Under the pieces are notes generated by a model, which worked only from the letters and a program-made list of their open reading frames with translations, made no database searches and was not told the DNA's origin. The position numbers were made by a program, and so were the translations under genes. A stretch of 64,000 nucleotides of DNA from Rothia sp. SD9660Na (GTDB taxonomy: Bacteria > Actinomycetota > Actinomycetes > Actinomycetales > Micrococcaceae). The stretch lies in NCBI RefSeq assembly GCF_030064065.1, contig NZ_CP125946.1, forward strand, positions 1,178,001-1,242,000, written 5' to 3'. Below, in pieces: positions 18,683 to 27,668 of this stretch (position 1 is the stretch's first letter; each line of letters begins with the position of its first letter).

Positions 18683-20767
18683 ATGACAACGGCACCCACC
18701 CCCGAATCCCTGCAACCTGATTTGTTGCAGGGATTCGACATACCCGATGCGCACCTGGTCGGTTCCACTGCAGCCGAGGACGCCGCGGTGACGCTGCCGA
18801 TTGCCCGCGTGCACATCGACACCCACGTGCCCCACCTCGATAGGCTCTTTGACTACCGAGTGCCAGCGGCCCTTGATGAGGAGGCCCAGCCCGGGGTGCG
18901 GGTGCGGGTTAAGTTCGGGGGGAGAGAGGTCACCGGCTGGCTACGGGAGCGGGTAGAACATTCGGACGCCCCCGCCCGACTGGTACCTCTGCACAAGGTC
19001 ATATCGCCCCTGCCTATTGTTACCCCTGAAATCTTTGAGTTAGCTGATGCCCTAGCGGAGCGTTACGCGGGGCTGGTGCCCGATGTACTCCGCCTGGCTG
19101 TACCCCCGCGGGTTGCTAGCGTTGAGAAAGCTTTTTTAGAGGCAGAAGAAACGGCTGAGGTGCTCACTCCAGATTGCCCCGACCTCACCGGCTTCACTGA
19201 CTACGCCCAGGGGGCAGAGTTCTGTGAGGATCTGCTTGCCGGCCATCAGGCCCGGGCGGTGATGGCTGTGTTGCCCTCCCACCCGGAACGGAGCTGGGAG
19301 CAGCTGCTGGCGTCCGCCCTGGTAGCTACCGCCTCCACCGGCAGGGGAGCGCTAGCCGTCGTACCCGACCACAAGAGCTTAGATCGCCTTACTGCTGCCC
19401 TTGAAGAGCTAGTAGATACGGACGCCTTCGTTCGGTTGACCGCCAACGACAAGCCCACCCCCCGCTACCGCAGTTATCTGAAAGCCCAAAGCGGGCAGGT
19501 GCGTATCGTGATCGGTACTCGTTCAGCCGCCTACGCTCCCGTAGCGAACCTGGGTCTAGTTGCTTGCTGGGACGACGGGGACTCTTCCCTGGTCGAGCAG
19601 CGGGCCCCCTACTGCCAGGCCCGGGATGTTCTTCTACTGCGGGCCACCCTCGAAAAAACGGCGGCCCTCTTCATGGGGTATGCGGTCTCTAGTGAGGCTG
19701 CCCGCCTGGTCCGCACCCGCTGGGCCAGTTTCCTGGGGGCTGATAGGGCCTTGGTCAGGTCTTTTACTCCCCGGGTCATGCCCACTGGCGATGACTATCA
19801 GCTTGCCCGCGACCCCCTGGCTGCAATTGCCCGCATACCCCACCAGGCTTTTGCCGTAGCCAAGGACGCCCTCGCCACGGGACCCGTGCTGATTCAGGTG
19901 GCCCGTGCCGGATACATCCCCGCTCTGGCCTGCCAGCGCTGCCGCATGCCCGCCCGCTGCGATAACTGTCGCGGCCCCCTGACTCAGCCCGCCGGGGGAA
20001 GTGCCCCCCAGTGCGGCTGGTGCGGCCACCTGGCCCACCACTGGCACTGCCTTGACTGCGGGTATAACCGCTGGCGTACCGGCATCGCTGGTGCCCTGCG
20101 AACCGCAGAAGAACTGGGGCGAGCCTTTCCCGGCGTGCCGGTGATAACCTCCAGCGGCGAGAACATCAAAACCAATATCGGCCCAGAACCGGCCCTGGTC
20201 ATCGCAACCCCCGGCGGCGAACCGGTAGCTGATGGCGGTTATGCGGCCGCCCTGCTACTCGATGCCGACCGGATGCTGCAGTTCGACTCCCTGCGAGCCC
20301 CCGAAACCGCCCTTCGGCGCTGGTTGAACGCGGCAGCCTTGGTGCGCTCCTTTGCCGTGGGCGGCCGCGTCGTCACCACGGCCAGCCCTTCCGCAGCTCT
20401 TGAAGCCCTGGTGCGCTGGGACCCCATGGGCTTTGCCCTCTGGGAAATGGACGAGCGGGCCGAAATTGGCCTGCCCCCGGCTGTCCGCACCGCCGCCATC
20501 ACCGGTAGTGAGCGTGCCGTGCAGGTCTTTTTGGAGGCTATTACCCTGCCCGATGAGGCCCGCGTCAACGGCCCCATGCCCCTGGCCGATTCGACCGGCT
20601 ACTACGAGGGGGACGCCGACAGCGACCTCTACCGCGCCATTATCTTCTTCCCCTACGCAGTGGGAGCCAAACTCACTCACCACCTGCGCTCCATCAAGGC
20701 CTCGCTAGCTGCCCTGAAAAAGAGCGAGCCCGTGCAAATACGCTGCGACGGGCTCGATATTCTCTAG
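18683..20767 (+). CDS. priA: Probable replication restart protein PriA, helicase-inactive actinobacterial type
   Basis: PriA recognises stalled forks and helps reload the replisome. The N-terminal 3'-DNA-binding domain (IARVHIDTHVPHLDRLFDYRVP, quoted in two parts: IARVHIDTHV and PHLDRLFDYRVP) is clear. A cysteine cluster at about residues 416-455 (CQRC, CDNC, CGWC, CLDC) binds zinc. The Walker A position that reads GVTGSGKT in E. coli is degenerate here (TASTGRGALAV) and the DEAH box is replaced by a CWDDGD stretch. Loss of these motifs is known for actinobacterial PriA, so a structural rather than motor role is likely. Confidence 0.9.
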   Translation: MTTAPTPESLQPDLLQGFDIPDAHLVGSTAAEDAAVTLPIARVHIDTHVPHLDRLFDYRVPAALDEEAQPGVRVRVKFGGREVTGWLRERVEHSDAPARLVPLHKVISPLPIVTPEIFELADALAERYAGLVPDVLRLAVPPRVASVEKAFLEAEETAEVLTPDCPDLTGFTDYAQGAEFCEDLLAGHQARAVMAVLPSHPERSWEQLLASALVATASTGRGALAVVPDHKSLDRLTAALEELVDTDAFVRLTANDKPTPRYRSYLKAQSGQVRIVIGTRSAAYAPVANLGLVACWDDGDSSLVEQRAPYCQARDVLLLRATLEKTAALFMGYAVSSEAARLVRTRWASFLGADRALVRSFTPRVMPTGDDYQLARDPLAAIARIPHQAFAVAKDALATGPVLIQVARAGYIPALACQRCRMPARCDNCRGPLTQPAGGSAPQCGWCGHLAHHWHCLDCGYNRWRTGIAGALRTAEELGRAFPGVPVITSSGENIKTNIGPEPALVIATPGGEPVADGGYAAALLLDADRMLQFDSLRAPETALRRWLNAAALVRSFAVGGRVVTTASPSAALEALVRWDPMGFALWEMDERAEIGLPPAVRTAAITGSERAVQVFLEAITLPDEARVNGPMPLADSTGYYEGDADSDLYRAIIFFPYAVGAKLTHHLRSIKASLAALKKSEPVQIRCDGLDIL

Positions 20768-20816
20768 GTCTGCTCGTTGACTGGGTAGAGGGCACGTGCC
20801 TGGGGCAGCTAGGCTT

Positions 20817-21929
20817 CTACTGCCGATGAAGGGAAGAAGATAAATCCAGCAGGGTGAGGGCACTCTGTTGCCAGGTATAGCGGGCGGCGTCTGCAAGACC
20901 GTTCACAATGCTGGTCTGCTGGATTTGCCGGTCTTCTAGATCACGTACCGCCTGCGCAAAGGCGAAGGGGGAGCTGGTCTCAGCAAAGAGGGCTGAAGGG
21001 GCAATTTCCCGGAAAATCGGGATATCCGACAGCACCACGGGGCAGCCCGCCGACTGGGCCTCTACCGCTGGCAACCCGTAGCCTTCTTCCCGCGAGGCGG
21101 TCAGCAGGGCGGTGGCGGTGCATAACAGCTGGCGGTAGTCTTCATCGCTGGTTCCCCCGTGGAACACCACGTTTTCGCCGACTAGGGGCTGTAATTCAGC
21201 CAGGCGGGCTGGAGCTACCTTGGAGAGTAGGTGCAGACGGTAATCTGGCAGGAACTTCATGGCCTGTAGCAGGGTTTCAATGTTCTTGTAGGGCATGAAA
21301 GAGCCCATGTAGATCAGGTCTTTAGTACGCGCCGGGGCCAATTCGAGCGCCTGCTCCTGGGCCACAAAGTCCTTAGCCTGGGGGGCATTGGGTATCACCG
21401 TAATGGGGTTGGTGGTCAGCTCGTGCTCCCGCATCAAAGCCGCCGTGGTCTGCGAGACCGTAGCGACGGCGTCCGCCCGGTTCAGCAGGTAGCGCTGGGG
21501 CGCGTAGGTGGTGTGGAAGGCCCGCCAGCCCAGCCTCACCGGCAGGGGGAGGAAGCCCGGCGGCGTGGGGTGGGAGTAGTAAATCAAATCGTGCAGGGTC
21601 AGGATCAGCTTGAACTGCCTGCCGAGCCCACCCAGCCCGATGGTTTGCATGGGCGAGAAGACCACGTCGGGGGAGTAGCGGTTGAGCTGCAGGGCGGCGG
21701 TAGGTTCCAGGGCGGATGTCGGCGCACAGATTTTCACGGACGGCAGGTCGGGCAGCATCTCAAGCTGACGCTGATCGCTAATGACCATGGTGAGCTCCAG
21801 ACCTTCGGGCAGGCGCGGATCCCCGGCGTCCGCTAGCTCCTTGAGGGCAAAGAGTAAGGACGCGGTGTAGCGGCTAATACCGTCGTGAAAACCGATGCGG
21901 GTATAGCGGGCATCAATAAAGAGTTTCAT
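20817..21929 (-). CDS. Glycosyltransferase, GT4-like (GT-B fold)
   Basis: The 370-residue protein has the two-domain GT-B layout. The N-terminal half begins MKLFIDARYTRIGFHDGISR, the glycine-rich acceptor loop. The C-terminal half has KDLIYMGSFMPYKNIETLL and the nucleotide-sugar motif SREEGYGLPAVEAQSAGCPV, whose E-x7-E arrangement marks retaining GT4 enzymes. Donor and acceptor cannot be read from the sequence; mannosylation or cell-envelope glycan synthesis are possibilities. GAGGAGGGC precedes the ATG. The alpha/beta hydrolase gene lies one base upstream on the same strand, so the two form an operon. Confidence 0.85.
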   Translation of the reverse strand: MKLFIDARYTRIGFHDGISRYTASLLFALKELADAGDPRLPEGLELTMVISDQRQLEMLPDLPSVKICAPTSALEPTAALQLNRYSPDVVFSPMQTIGLGGLGRQFKLILTLHDLIYYSHPTPPGFLPLPVRLGWRAFHTTYAPQRYLLNRADAVATVSQTTAALMREHELTTNPITVIPNAPQAKDFVAQEQALELAPARTKDLIYMGSFMPYKNIETLLQAMKFLPDYRLHLLSKVAPARLAELQPLVGENVVFHGGTSDEDYRQLLCTATALLTASREEGYGLPAVEAQSAGCPVVLSDIPIFREIAPSALFAETSSPFAFAQAVRDLEDRQIQQTSIVNGLADAARYTWQQSALTLLDLSSSLHRQ

Positions 21930-21930
21930 G

Positions 21931-22848
21931 CTACTTGCCCTCCTCTAGGTTGTGGGAATGAAAGTCAGCAATGAGCGAAGCAGCCCGCAGGGGAGTTTCG
22001 TAGTGAATCAGGTGGCCGACCTCGGGAATGATATCGAGCCGCCCCCGCTGGAGTTTACGGGCCATGGCCTGCTGAAGTTCTAGGGTACCCAGGTCGTCCT
22101 TTTCTGCCACAATGAGCTGCACCGGCATCGGCAGGGCCGGGGTGAAATCAGCTGCGGTGGAACTGATAGAAGCCCGATAGGCCTCTAGTACTGCCTCACG
22201 GGAGGCAAAGGCACCAAAGTAGGCATCGTGCTGGCCGTTGATGAACCGGCGCAGGGCGGGGTCGTGATTCTTCATCATGAACTCACTGCTCAATCTGGTG
22301 ACCAGGCGGGAGCGCAGCAGGGCAAAACCTAAGGAAGTAGGTAGGGCTGCTCCCGCACCGTAATAGAGCTCAGCCAGGCGGCTCATCACCTTTTGGTCCC
22401 CCTCAAGGGCAGGCTGGCAGATGGGGTTAATCAGGGTCAAACGCTCTACCAGTTGGGGGCGAACCAGGGCGGCATAAGAGCTCACGATCGACCCGAAAGA
22501 GTGGCCCACCAGGTGCACCGGGATACCCACGGCAGTCTCAATGAAATCAACCAACCAGGCAGCATAGGTGCTCACCGCATGCTCAGCCCCCTCAATCGGG
22601 GCAGTCTTACCAAAGCCCGGCAGATCAGGAATATACACGCAAAAATCCTTCAGGCCGGTGGCAATGATTTCAAGGCCGTGGTGATCGCCCCTAAAACCGT
22701 GCACCAAAACCAGGGGAGTGGCGTCCGCCTTTCCATACACCCACCAGCGGCTATAGGTGCCGCCAACCCAGCCCTCGAAGCGCGTCCCAGCCGGAACTTG
22801 CTGGGGTACCGGCTCAAAAACACCGGCCGAGTGGGGGCTTGCAGACAT
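21931..22848 (-). CDS. Alpha/beta hydrolase
   Basis: A 305-residue alpha/beta-hydrolase fold protein without signal peptide. The oxyanion motif is LVLVHGFRGDHHG near residue 50, the nucleophile elbow is VGHSFGS with Ser117, an acidic residue is offered by VAEKDDLGTLE, and the catalytic histidine is in EVGHLIHYETP (His279). The substrate is unknown; esterase or lipase activity would be ordinary for the fold. The ATG has AAGGAG seven bases upstream. It is the first gene of a two-gene reverse-strand unit with the glycosyltransferase and runs divergently from leuS. Confidence 0.85.
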   Translation of the reverse strand: MSASPHSAGVFEPVPQQVPAGTRFEGWVGGTYSRWWVYGKADATPLVLVHGFRGDHHGLEIIATGLKDFCVYIPDLPGFGKTAPIEGAEHAVSTYAAWLVDFIETAVGIPVHLVGHSFGSIVSSYAALVRPQLVERLTLINPICQPALEGDQKVMSRLAELYYGAGAALPTSLGFALLRSRLVTRLSSEFMMKNHDPALRRFINGQHDAYFGAFASREAVLEAYRASISSTAADFTPALPMPVQLIVAEKDDLGTLELQQAMARKLQRGRLDIIPEVGHLIHYETPLRAASLIADFHSHNLEEGK

Positions 22849-22942
22849 GGTGACTCCTTCTCTCTACCCCCACCACTGTACCGCCTCACCACCCACTTCT
22901 CAGTGGGCAAACTGCCACCGGGCAAAGCAAGCCCAAGCGCGG

Positions 22943-22948
22943 TACACT
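22943..22948 (+). promoter_or_regulatory. Possible leuS -10 box
   Basis: TACACT fits TANNNT and would start RNA near 22955, leaving a leader of about 70 bases before the chosen leuS GTG. The -35 region is not convincing. Confidence 0.35.
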
Positions 22949-23024
22949 AGGAAGCAAACTATTGACAGCTCAGACTCGTGCGCGCCCAAAAAGCGCAAGC
23001 ACCACTCAACAGACAGGAAACACG

Positions 23025-25520
23025 GTGACTGCTGAGGTAGAACCCACCGAACAGAACGAAACCACCTGGGACTTCCGCTCCATGGAAGCCAAGTGGCAGC
23101 CCTACTGGGAAGAAACCAAGGTTTTTGAACCCACCAACAAAGAAGGCAAGGAAACCCGCTACGTAGCGGACATGTTCCCCTACCCTTCCGGCGACCTCCA
23201 CATGGGCCACGCCGAAGCCTTCGCCATTGGCGACGTCACCGCCCGCTTCTGGAAGCAAAAGGGCTACGATGTGCTGCACCCCATCGGCTGGGACTCCTTC
23301 GGCCTGCCCGCAGAAAACGCAGCCATCAAGAACAACACCCACCCCAAAGAGTGGACCTACAAGAACATCGAGACCCAGGCCGGCTCTTTCAAACGCTATG
23401 GCATTATGACCGACTGGTCCCGCCGCCTGCACACCTCTGACCCCGAATACTACAAGTGGACCCAGTGGCTCTTCCAGCAGTTCTACAAGAAGGGCCTGGC
23501 CTACCGTAAGTACTCCCAGGTCAACTGGTGCCCCAAGGACCAGACCGTGCTGGCCAACGAGCAGGTTATCAACGGCGAGTGCGAACGCTGCCATACCCCT
23601 GTGACCAAGAAGTCGCTGAACCAGTGGTACTTCAAGATCACCGACTACGCCCAGGAACTGCTGGACGACATGAAGGAGCTGGAGGGCCACTGGCCCGACC
23701 GCGTGCTGGCTATGCAGCGCAACTGGATCGGCCGCTCCGAGGGTGCCGAGGTCACTTTTGAGGTTGAGACTGCCGGCAACAAGCCCGCCACCACCGTAGA
23801 CGTCTTCACCACCCGCCCCGATACCCTCTACGGCGCGACCTTCTTCATCGTGGCAGCCGACGCCGATCTGGCCCTCGACCTAGTAACCGACGACCAGCGG
23901 GAAGCCCTGGAAGCCTACCGCGAAGAGATCAAGGTTCTGTCGGATATCGATCGCCAGTCCACCGACCGCGAGAAGACCGGCGTCTTCCTGGGCCGTTACG
24001 CCATCAACCCCCTGACCGGCGATAAGCTGCCCCTGTGGGCCTCAGATTACGCCCTGGCTGATTACGGCACCGGCGCGCTGATGGCGGTTCCCGCCCACGA
24101 CCAGCGCGACCTGGATTTCGCCCGCAAGTTCGATATTCCCGTCATCACCGTTCTCGACACCGGTGAGGACGACCCAGCAGAAACCGGCGTCGCTACCACC
24201 GGCGATGGTGTGCACATCAACTCCGGCCCGCTGGATGGCCTGAACAAGGCTGACGGCATCTCAAAGGCTATCGAGATTCTTGAAGAGAAGGGAGTGGGCA
24301 CCGGCAAGGTCAACTTCCGCCTGCGTGACTGGCTGCTGTCCCGCCAGCGCTTCTGGGGCTGCCCCATCCCCGTCATCCACTGTGAAGAGCACGGTGAACA
24401 GCTGGTTCCGGAAGAGCAGCTGCCCGTCCTGCTTCCCGATAACCTGGCCGGTGAAGACCTGGCGCCCAAGGGTCAGTCGCCCCTGGCTGCTGCCACCGAC
24501 TGGAACACCGTTCCCTGCCCCGTCTGCGGAAAGGACGCCAAGCGCGACTCAGACACCATGGACACCTTCGTGGATTCCTCCTGGTACTTCCTGCGCTACG
24601 TCTCGCCGAATTACGACCAAGCTATCTTTGACCCCGAGCAGATGAAGAAGTGGAACCAGGTCGACATGTACGTCGGCGGTGTTGAGCACGCCATTCTGCA
24701 CCTGCTCTACGCCCGCTTCTTCACCAAGGTCATCCGTGACCTGGGCCTAATTGAACACTCTGAACCCTTCAAGGCCCTGATGAACCAGGGCCAGGTGCTC
24801 AACCAGGGTAAGGCTATGTCTAAGTCACTGGGTAACGGTGTTGACCTGGGCCAGCAGCTCGATAAGTTCGGCGTCGATGCCGTCCGCACCGTCATGGTCT
24901 TCGCCTCCCCGCCTGAGGACGATGTCGACTGGGCCGACGTTTCCCCCGCAGGTATGCAGAAGTTCCTGGCCCGCGCCTGGCGCGTTGCCCAGGACGTCAC
25001 CAGCGAGGTGGGGGCGGACGGCGCAAGCGGCGATGCTGCCCTGCACAAGCTGGTGCACCGCACCGTCCACGACGTCGATGCCCTGGTAGAGAACGGCAAG
25101 TTCAACGTTGCCGTGGCTAAGACCATGGAGCTGGTCAACGCTACCCGCAAGGTTATCGACTCCGGTGCAGGTGCTGCCGACCCGGCCGTCCGCGAGGCTG
25201 CTGAAACCATTGCCATTCTGCTCTCCCTCTACGCCCCCTACACTGCTGAGGACACCTGGCATCTGCTCGGCCACGATACCCCGGTGCTGACCGCCGGCTG
25301 GCCCGAGGTCGACCCGGCCCAGCTGGTAGACGATACCGTCACCGCAATCGTGCAGGTTAAGGGCAAGGTGAAGGACCGCCTGGAGGTCTCCAAGGATATT
25401 TCTGAGGCCGATCTAGAGGCTCTGGCTCTGGAGTCAGAGGCCGTTCAGCGAGCCCTGGGCGACGCAGAGGTGCGCAAGGTCATTGTGCGCGCCCCCAAGC
25501 TGGTTAATATCGTGATTTAG
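23025..25520 (+). CDS. leuS: Leucyl-tRNA synthetase
   Basis: LeuS charges tRNA-Leu and edits mischarged products. The class I HIGH-type motif appears as [14 protein letters not shown] near residue 50, the editing domain contains the threonine-rich [12 protein letters not shown] segment, and the KMSKS motif appears as [16 protein letters not shown] zinc-like pair sits before [14 protein letters not shown]. The length is 831 residues from GTG 23025, chosen for the AGGAAAC ribosome site and the family start at [16 protein letters not shown] at 22962 in the same frame would add 21 low-complexity residues. A strong terminator follows. Confidence 0.95.
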   Translation: MTAEVEPTEQNETTWDFRSMEAKWQPYWEETKVFEPTNKEGKETRYVADMFPYPSGDLHMGHAEAFAIGDVTARFWKQKGYDVLHPIGWDSFGLPAENAAIKNNTHPKEWTYKNIETQAGSFKRYGIMTDWSRRLHTSDPEYYKWTQWLFQQFYKKGLAYRKYSQVNWCPKDQTVLANEQVINGECERCHTPVTKKSLNQWYFKITDYAQELLDDMKELEGHWPDRVLAMQRNWIGRSEGAEVTFEVETAGNKPATTVDVFTTRPDTLYGATFFIVAADADLALDLVTDDQREALEAYREEIKVLSDIDRQSTDREKTGVFLGRYAINPLTGDKLPLWASDYALADYGTGALMAVPAHDQRDLDFARKFDIPVITVLDTGEDDPAETGVATTGDGVHINSGPLDGLNKADGISKAIEILEEKGVGTGKVNFRLRDWLLSRQRFWGCPIPVIHCEEHGEQLVPEEQLPVLLPDNLAGEDLAPKGQSPLAAATDWNTVPCPVCGKDAKRDSDTMDTFVDSSWYFLRYVSPNYDQAIFDPEQMKKWNQVDMYVGGVEHAILHLLYARFFTKVIRDLGLIEHSEPFKALMNQGQVLNQGKAMSKSLGNGVDLGQQLDKFGVDAVRTVMVFASPPEDDVDWADVSPAGMQKFLARAWRVAQDVTSEVGADGASGDAALHKLVHRTVHDVDALVENGKFNVAVAKTMELVNATRKVIDSGAGAADPAVREAAETIAILLSLYAPYTAEDTWHLLGHDTPVLTAGWPEVDPAQLVDDTVTAIVQVKGKVKDRLEVSKDISEADLEALALESEAVQRALGDAEVRKVIVRAPKLVNIVI

Positions 25521-25540
25521 TGGGATCCAGATAGATATAT

Positions 25541-25579
25541 CGGGTGCTCCTTCTATAGCGGGGGCACCCGATTTTTTTT
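25541..25579 (+). terminator. Rho-independent terminator after leuS
   Basis: A stem of about 10 bp (25541-25550 with 25561-25570, one G-T pair) is followed by A and eight T (25572-25579). Confidence 0.88.
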
Positions 25580-25646
25580 CTATCTTTTGAGTGATTGCTA
25601 TGGACTGAGTCACTCCAAGGGTTTGACGAGGCGGTAGAGTAGTGAG

Positions 25647-26555
25647 GTGCGTTCTATAGCCCTGGTCACCGATTCATCTGCTGCCCTACCCGCCACTACC
25701 CTTGAACAGCTCAAGGCCGAAGGCGGGTTTAGTCTGGTTGAGCTACCGGTCACCGTAGGCGACCGCGCTTTGAATAACCTACCGGCCGATCAGATAGATG
25801 CCGCTATCGCTTTAGCTCATGTTCAGGGGGAGCAGGTGCTGACCTCCGGCGTTGCGCCGGGTACCCTGGTGGACGCCTACGAGCAACTGGCAGCCCAGGG
25901 CTACTCTGCGATTATTTCGGTTCATTTATCGGGGGAACTATCGGGTACCTGCGATGCGGCCCGTTTAGCGGCGCAACTGGTCGATGTGCCGGTGGTGGTG
26001 GTTGACTCGCTCAATCTGGCGATGGGGCTGGGCGAGCCCGTGCTCCGTCTGCACCGCCTCCTTGCCCGAGAGCAGGACTTAGAGCAGGCCACCGCTTTGG
26101 CCGAGGAGCTCTGTGCTTCTACCGAGCTCTTTTTCTTTATCCCTACCCTGGACGCTCTTAAACGGGGCGGACGTGTCAGCCCCGCTCTAGCTATGGTGGG
26201 CCAGATGTTTCAGATTCGCCCTGTGGCTACCGTGCTCGATGGCAAACTGCACTACGTTGAGCGCCCCCGCACTACAGCTAAGGCGATTGAACGGCTTGCG
26301 GCTTTGACCGAACAGGCCAGCGCCGAGCGGGCCGGTGAATTACCCCTGGATGTGCCTCTAAAAGATAGGGAGTCAGCCAACCTGCTCAGACGCCAGGGGC
26401 ATGTGGTTGCTATCCATTACAGCGGTAATGAAGAGCAGGCGCGGGAGTTTAAACAGACCCTGGGGTCTATCGCCTCTGGGTCCGTGCTAACGCCCTTGCC
26501 CCCGGTGCTCTCTGCCCATGCGGGCTTAGGGGCCCTGGCAGCCGTTATTTTCTAG
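25647..26555 (+). CDS. DegV family fatty-acid-binding protein
   Basis: DegV proteins bind long-chain fatty acids; in some Gram-positive bacteria (FakB) they present fatty acids to a kinase. The N-terminus VRSIALVTDSSAALP carries the TDSSA motif, HLSGELSGTCDAARLAA is the conserved lipid-headgroup block near residue 94, and ALKRGGRVSP is visible near residue 170. The length is 302 residues. A FakA-type kinase is not nearby. The GTG start lacks a ribosome site but TAGAGT (25635-25640) ends six bases before it, which fits a leaderless transcript. The gene precedes the comEA cluster in many actinobacteria. Confidence 0.88.
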   Translation: MRSIALVTDSSAALPATTLEQLKAEGGFSLVELPVTVGDRALNNLPADQIDAAIALAHVQGEQVLTSGVAPGTLVDAYEQLAAQGYSAIISVHLSGELSGTCDAARLAAQLVDVPVVVVDSLNLAMGLGEPVLRLHRLLAREQDLEQATALAEELCASTELFFFIPTLDALKRGGRVSPALAMVGQMFQIRPVATVLDGKLHYVERPRTTAKAIERLAALTEQASAERAGELPLDVPLKDRESANLLRRQGHVVAIHYSGNEEQAREFKQTLGSIASGSVLTPLPPVLSAHAGLGALAAVIF

Positions 26556-26565
26556 AGTTATGTTC

Positions 26566-26634
26566 AAGATGGTGCAGAGACCCTGTGGATAGGGGCCTGG
26601 GTCGCGTCATCTTGTGACTTGGGTGCACCACCTT
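26566..26634 (+). other. Possible three-helix structured RNA between the DegV gene and comEA
   Basis: An outer stem pairs 26566-26576 with 26624-26634 (10 of 11 pairs). It encloses two hairpins: GACCC/GGGTC (26579-26583 with 26599-26603) and GTCA/TGAC (26606-26609 with 26615-26618). It could be an RNA element or part of the transcript end of the upstream gene. Confidence 0.3.
26584..26592 (-). promoter_or_regulatory. DnaA-box-like site, reverse orientation
   Basis: Read on the minus strand it is CTATCCACA, one mismatch from TTATCCACA. It belongs to a 10-bp inverted repeat (26582-26591 with 26679-26688). Confidence 0.35.
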
Positions 26635-26677
26635 CGAGGTTTCTGGGGCTAGTTTCCGCAGGCTGGTGGGAGAGGCT

Positions 26678-26686
26678 TTATCCACA
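26678..26686 (+). promoter_or_regulatory. DnaA-box-like site
   Basis: TTATCCACA is identical to the classic high-affinity DnaA box and lies 50 bases before comEA. A single 9-mer can occur by chance; the inverted partner at 26584 makes it more notable. Confidence 0.4.
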
Positions 26687-26735
26687 GGTGCCGTCGGCCT
26701 TGGCCTTGACGATTAGAAGCTCTTAGCCTGGGGCC

Positions 26736-27668
26736 ATGTCTCAGAACTCTAGGTACCCCGCTGATACCCCACCGTCTGTTTCGGTTGAACCTGCCGATAC
26801 CTATGCAGGTCAACCGAGTCAGACCGATTATCTCTTGCGCAGCAGGCGCCACGGCCCTGCTCCTGCGAGCGCCTCCCGGAGCCCCCGCCATCGAGCGCTT
26901 CTTGAGCGTGCTTTGGCGTCTTCCGGTTCGGAGACTCCCGGTCTTGGTCCGCAGGCTTCGGTGACCCGGTGGCGGGTACCTACGGGTGCGCTGGTGATTC
27001 TTGCTCTTGTCTTGGGTCTGGTTGCTCTGTGGCCTGTGGTGTTTTCTAGTGGCGGCTCGTCTGTGTCGGCGGTTCCTGTGGCTCCTTCTGGGGGTGATGT
27101 GGTGCCTGCTGACGGGGGCAGCCCGGTGCCGGGCGATGATACAGGGCAGGGGTTGAGCACCGGGTCGGCCGCTACTTCAGTTGCCGCTCATGGGGGAGGT
27201 GCGCCTGTGGTGGTTCATGTTGCCGGTGCGGTGCTGACTCCGGGAGTCTACGAGCTGGATTCTGGGAGCCGGGTAAATGATGCGGTCACAGCTGCCGGTG
27301 GTCTCAGGAGCGATGCGGATACATCGGCGATTAACCTGGCAGCCCCTGCTAGTGACGGGAGCCAGGTGTATATTCCGGTGCAGGGTGAGGCAGCACCTAG
27401 CTCGGCGGGCGGCACAGAGGTCGCTAACGGATCGGCTGGTACGTTTCCCGGTACAGACAGGGGTGCGGACGTCGGCGGGCTAGTGAATATCAATACGGCA
27501 AGCGTCGAGGAGCTTCAGACCCTGCCGAAGGTCGGCCCGGTGCTAGCTGCATCGATTATTAGCTGGCGGGAGCAGTACGGGGGTTTCAGCTCGGTGGATG
27601 AGCTGGACCAGGTTTCGGGCATTGGGCCAGCCACTCTCGAAGCTCTCCGCCCGTTGGTGACGGTATGA
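26736..27668 (+). CDS. comEA: Competence protein ComEA (helix-hairpin-helix DNA receptor)
   Basis: ComEA is the membrane-tethered double-stranded DNA receptor for transformation. The 310-residue protein has a cytoplasmic head, one membrane helix at about residues 86-105 (GALVILALVLGLVALWPVVF), a Gly/Ser/Pro-rich linker, an SLBB domain (VVVHVAGAVLTPGVYEL) and a C-terminal tandem helix-hairpin-helix (LVNINTASVEELQTLPKVGP). Its stop overlaps comEC by four bases (ATGA). The start lacks a strong ribosome site. DNA uptake is known for Micrococcus luteus through such genes, so a functional role here is plausible. Confidence 0.92.
   Translation: MSQNSRYPADTPPSVSVEPADTYAGQPSQTDYLLRSRRHGPAPASASRSPRHRALLERALASSGSETPGLGPQASVTRWRVPTGALVILALVLGLVALWPVVFSSGGSSVSAVPVAPSGGDVVPADGGSPVPGDDTGQGLSTGSAATSVAAHGGGAPVVVHVAGAVLTPGVYELDSGSRVNDAVTAAGGLRSDADTSAINLAAPASDGSQVYIPVQGEAAPSSAGGTEVANGSAGTFPGTDRGADVGGLVNINTASVEELQTLPKVGPVLAASIISWREQYGGFSSVDELDQVSGIGPATLEALRPLVTV

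Noticed and set aside
20817..22848. Genomic island around the glycosyltransferase and hydrolase genes
   Set aside because: No integrase, tRNA, direct repeats or clear change in base use at the borders.
22962..23024. Upstream TTG start for leuS
   Set aside because: It lies within a few bases of the likely transcript start and has no ribosome site; GTG 23025 has AGGAAAC and fits the family start.
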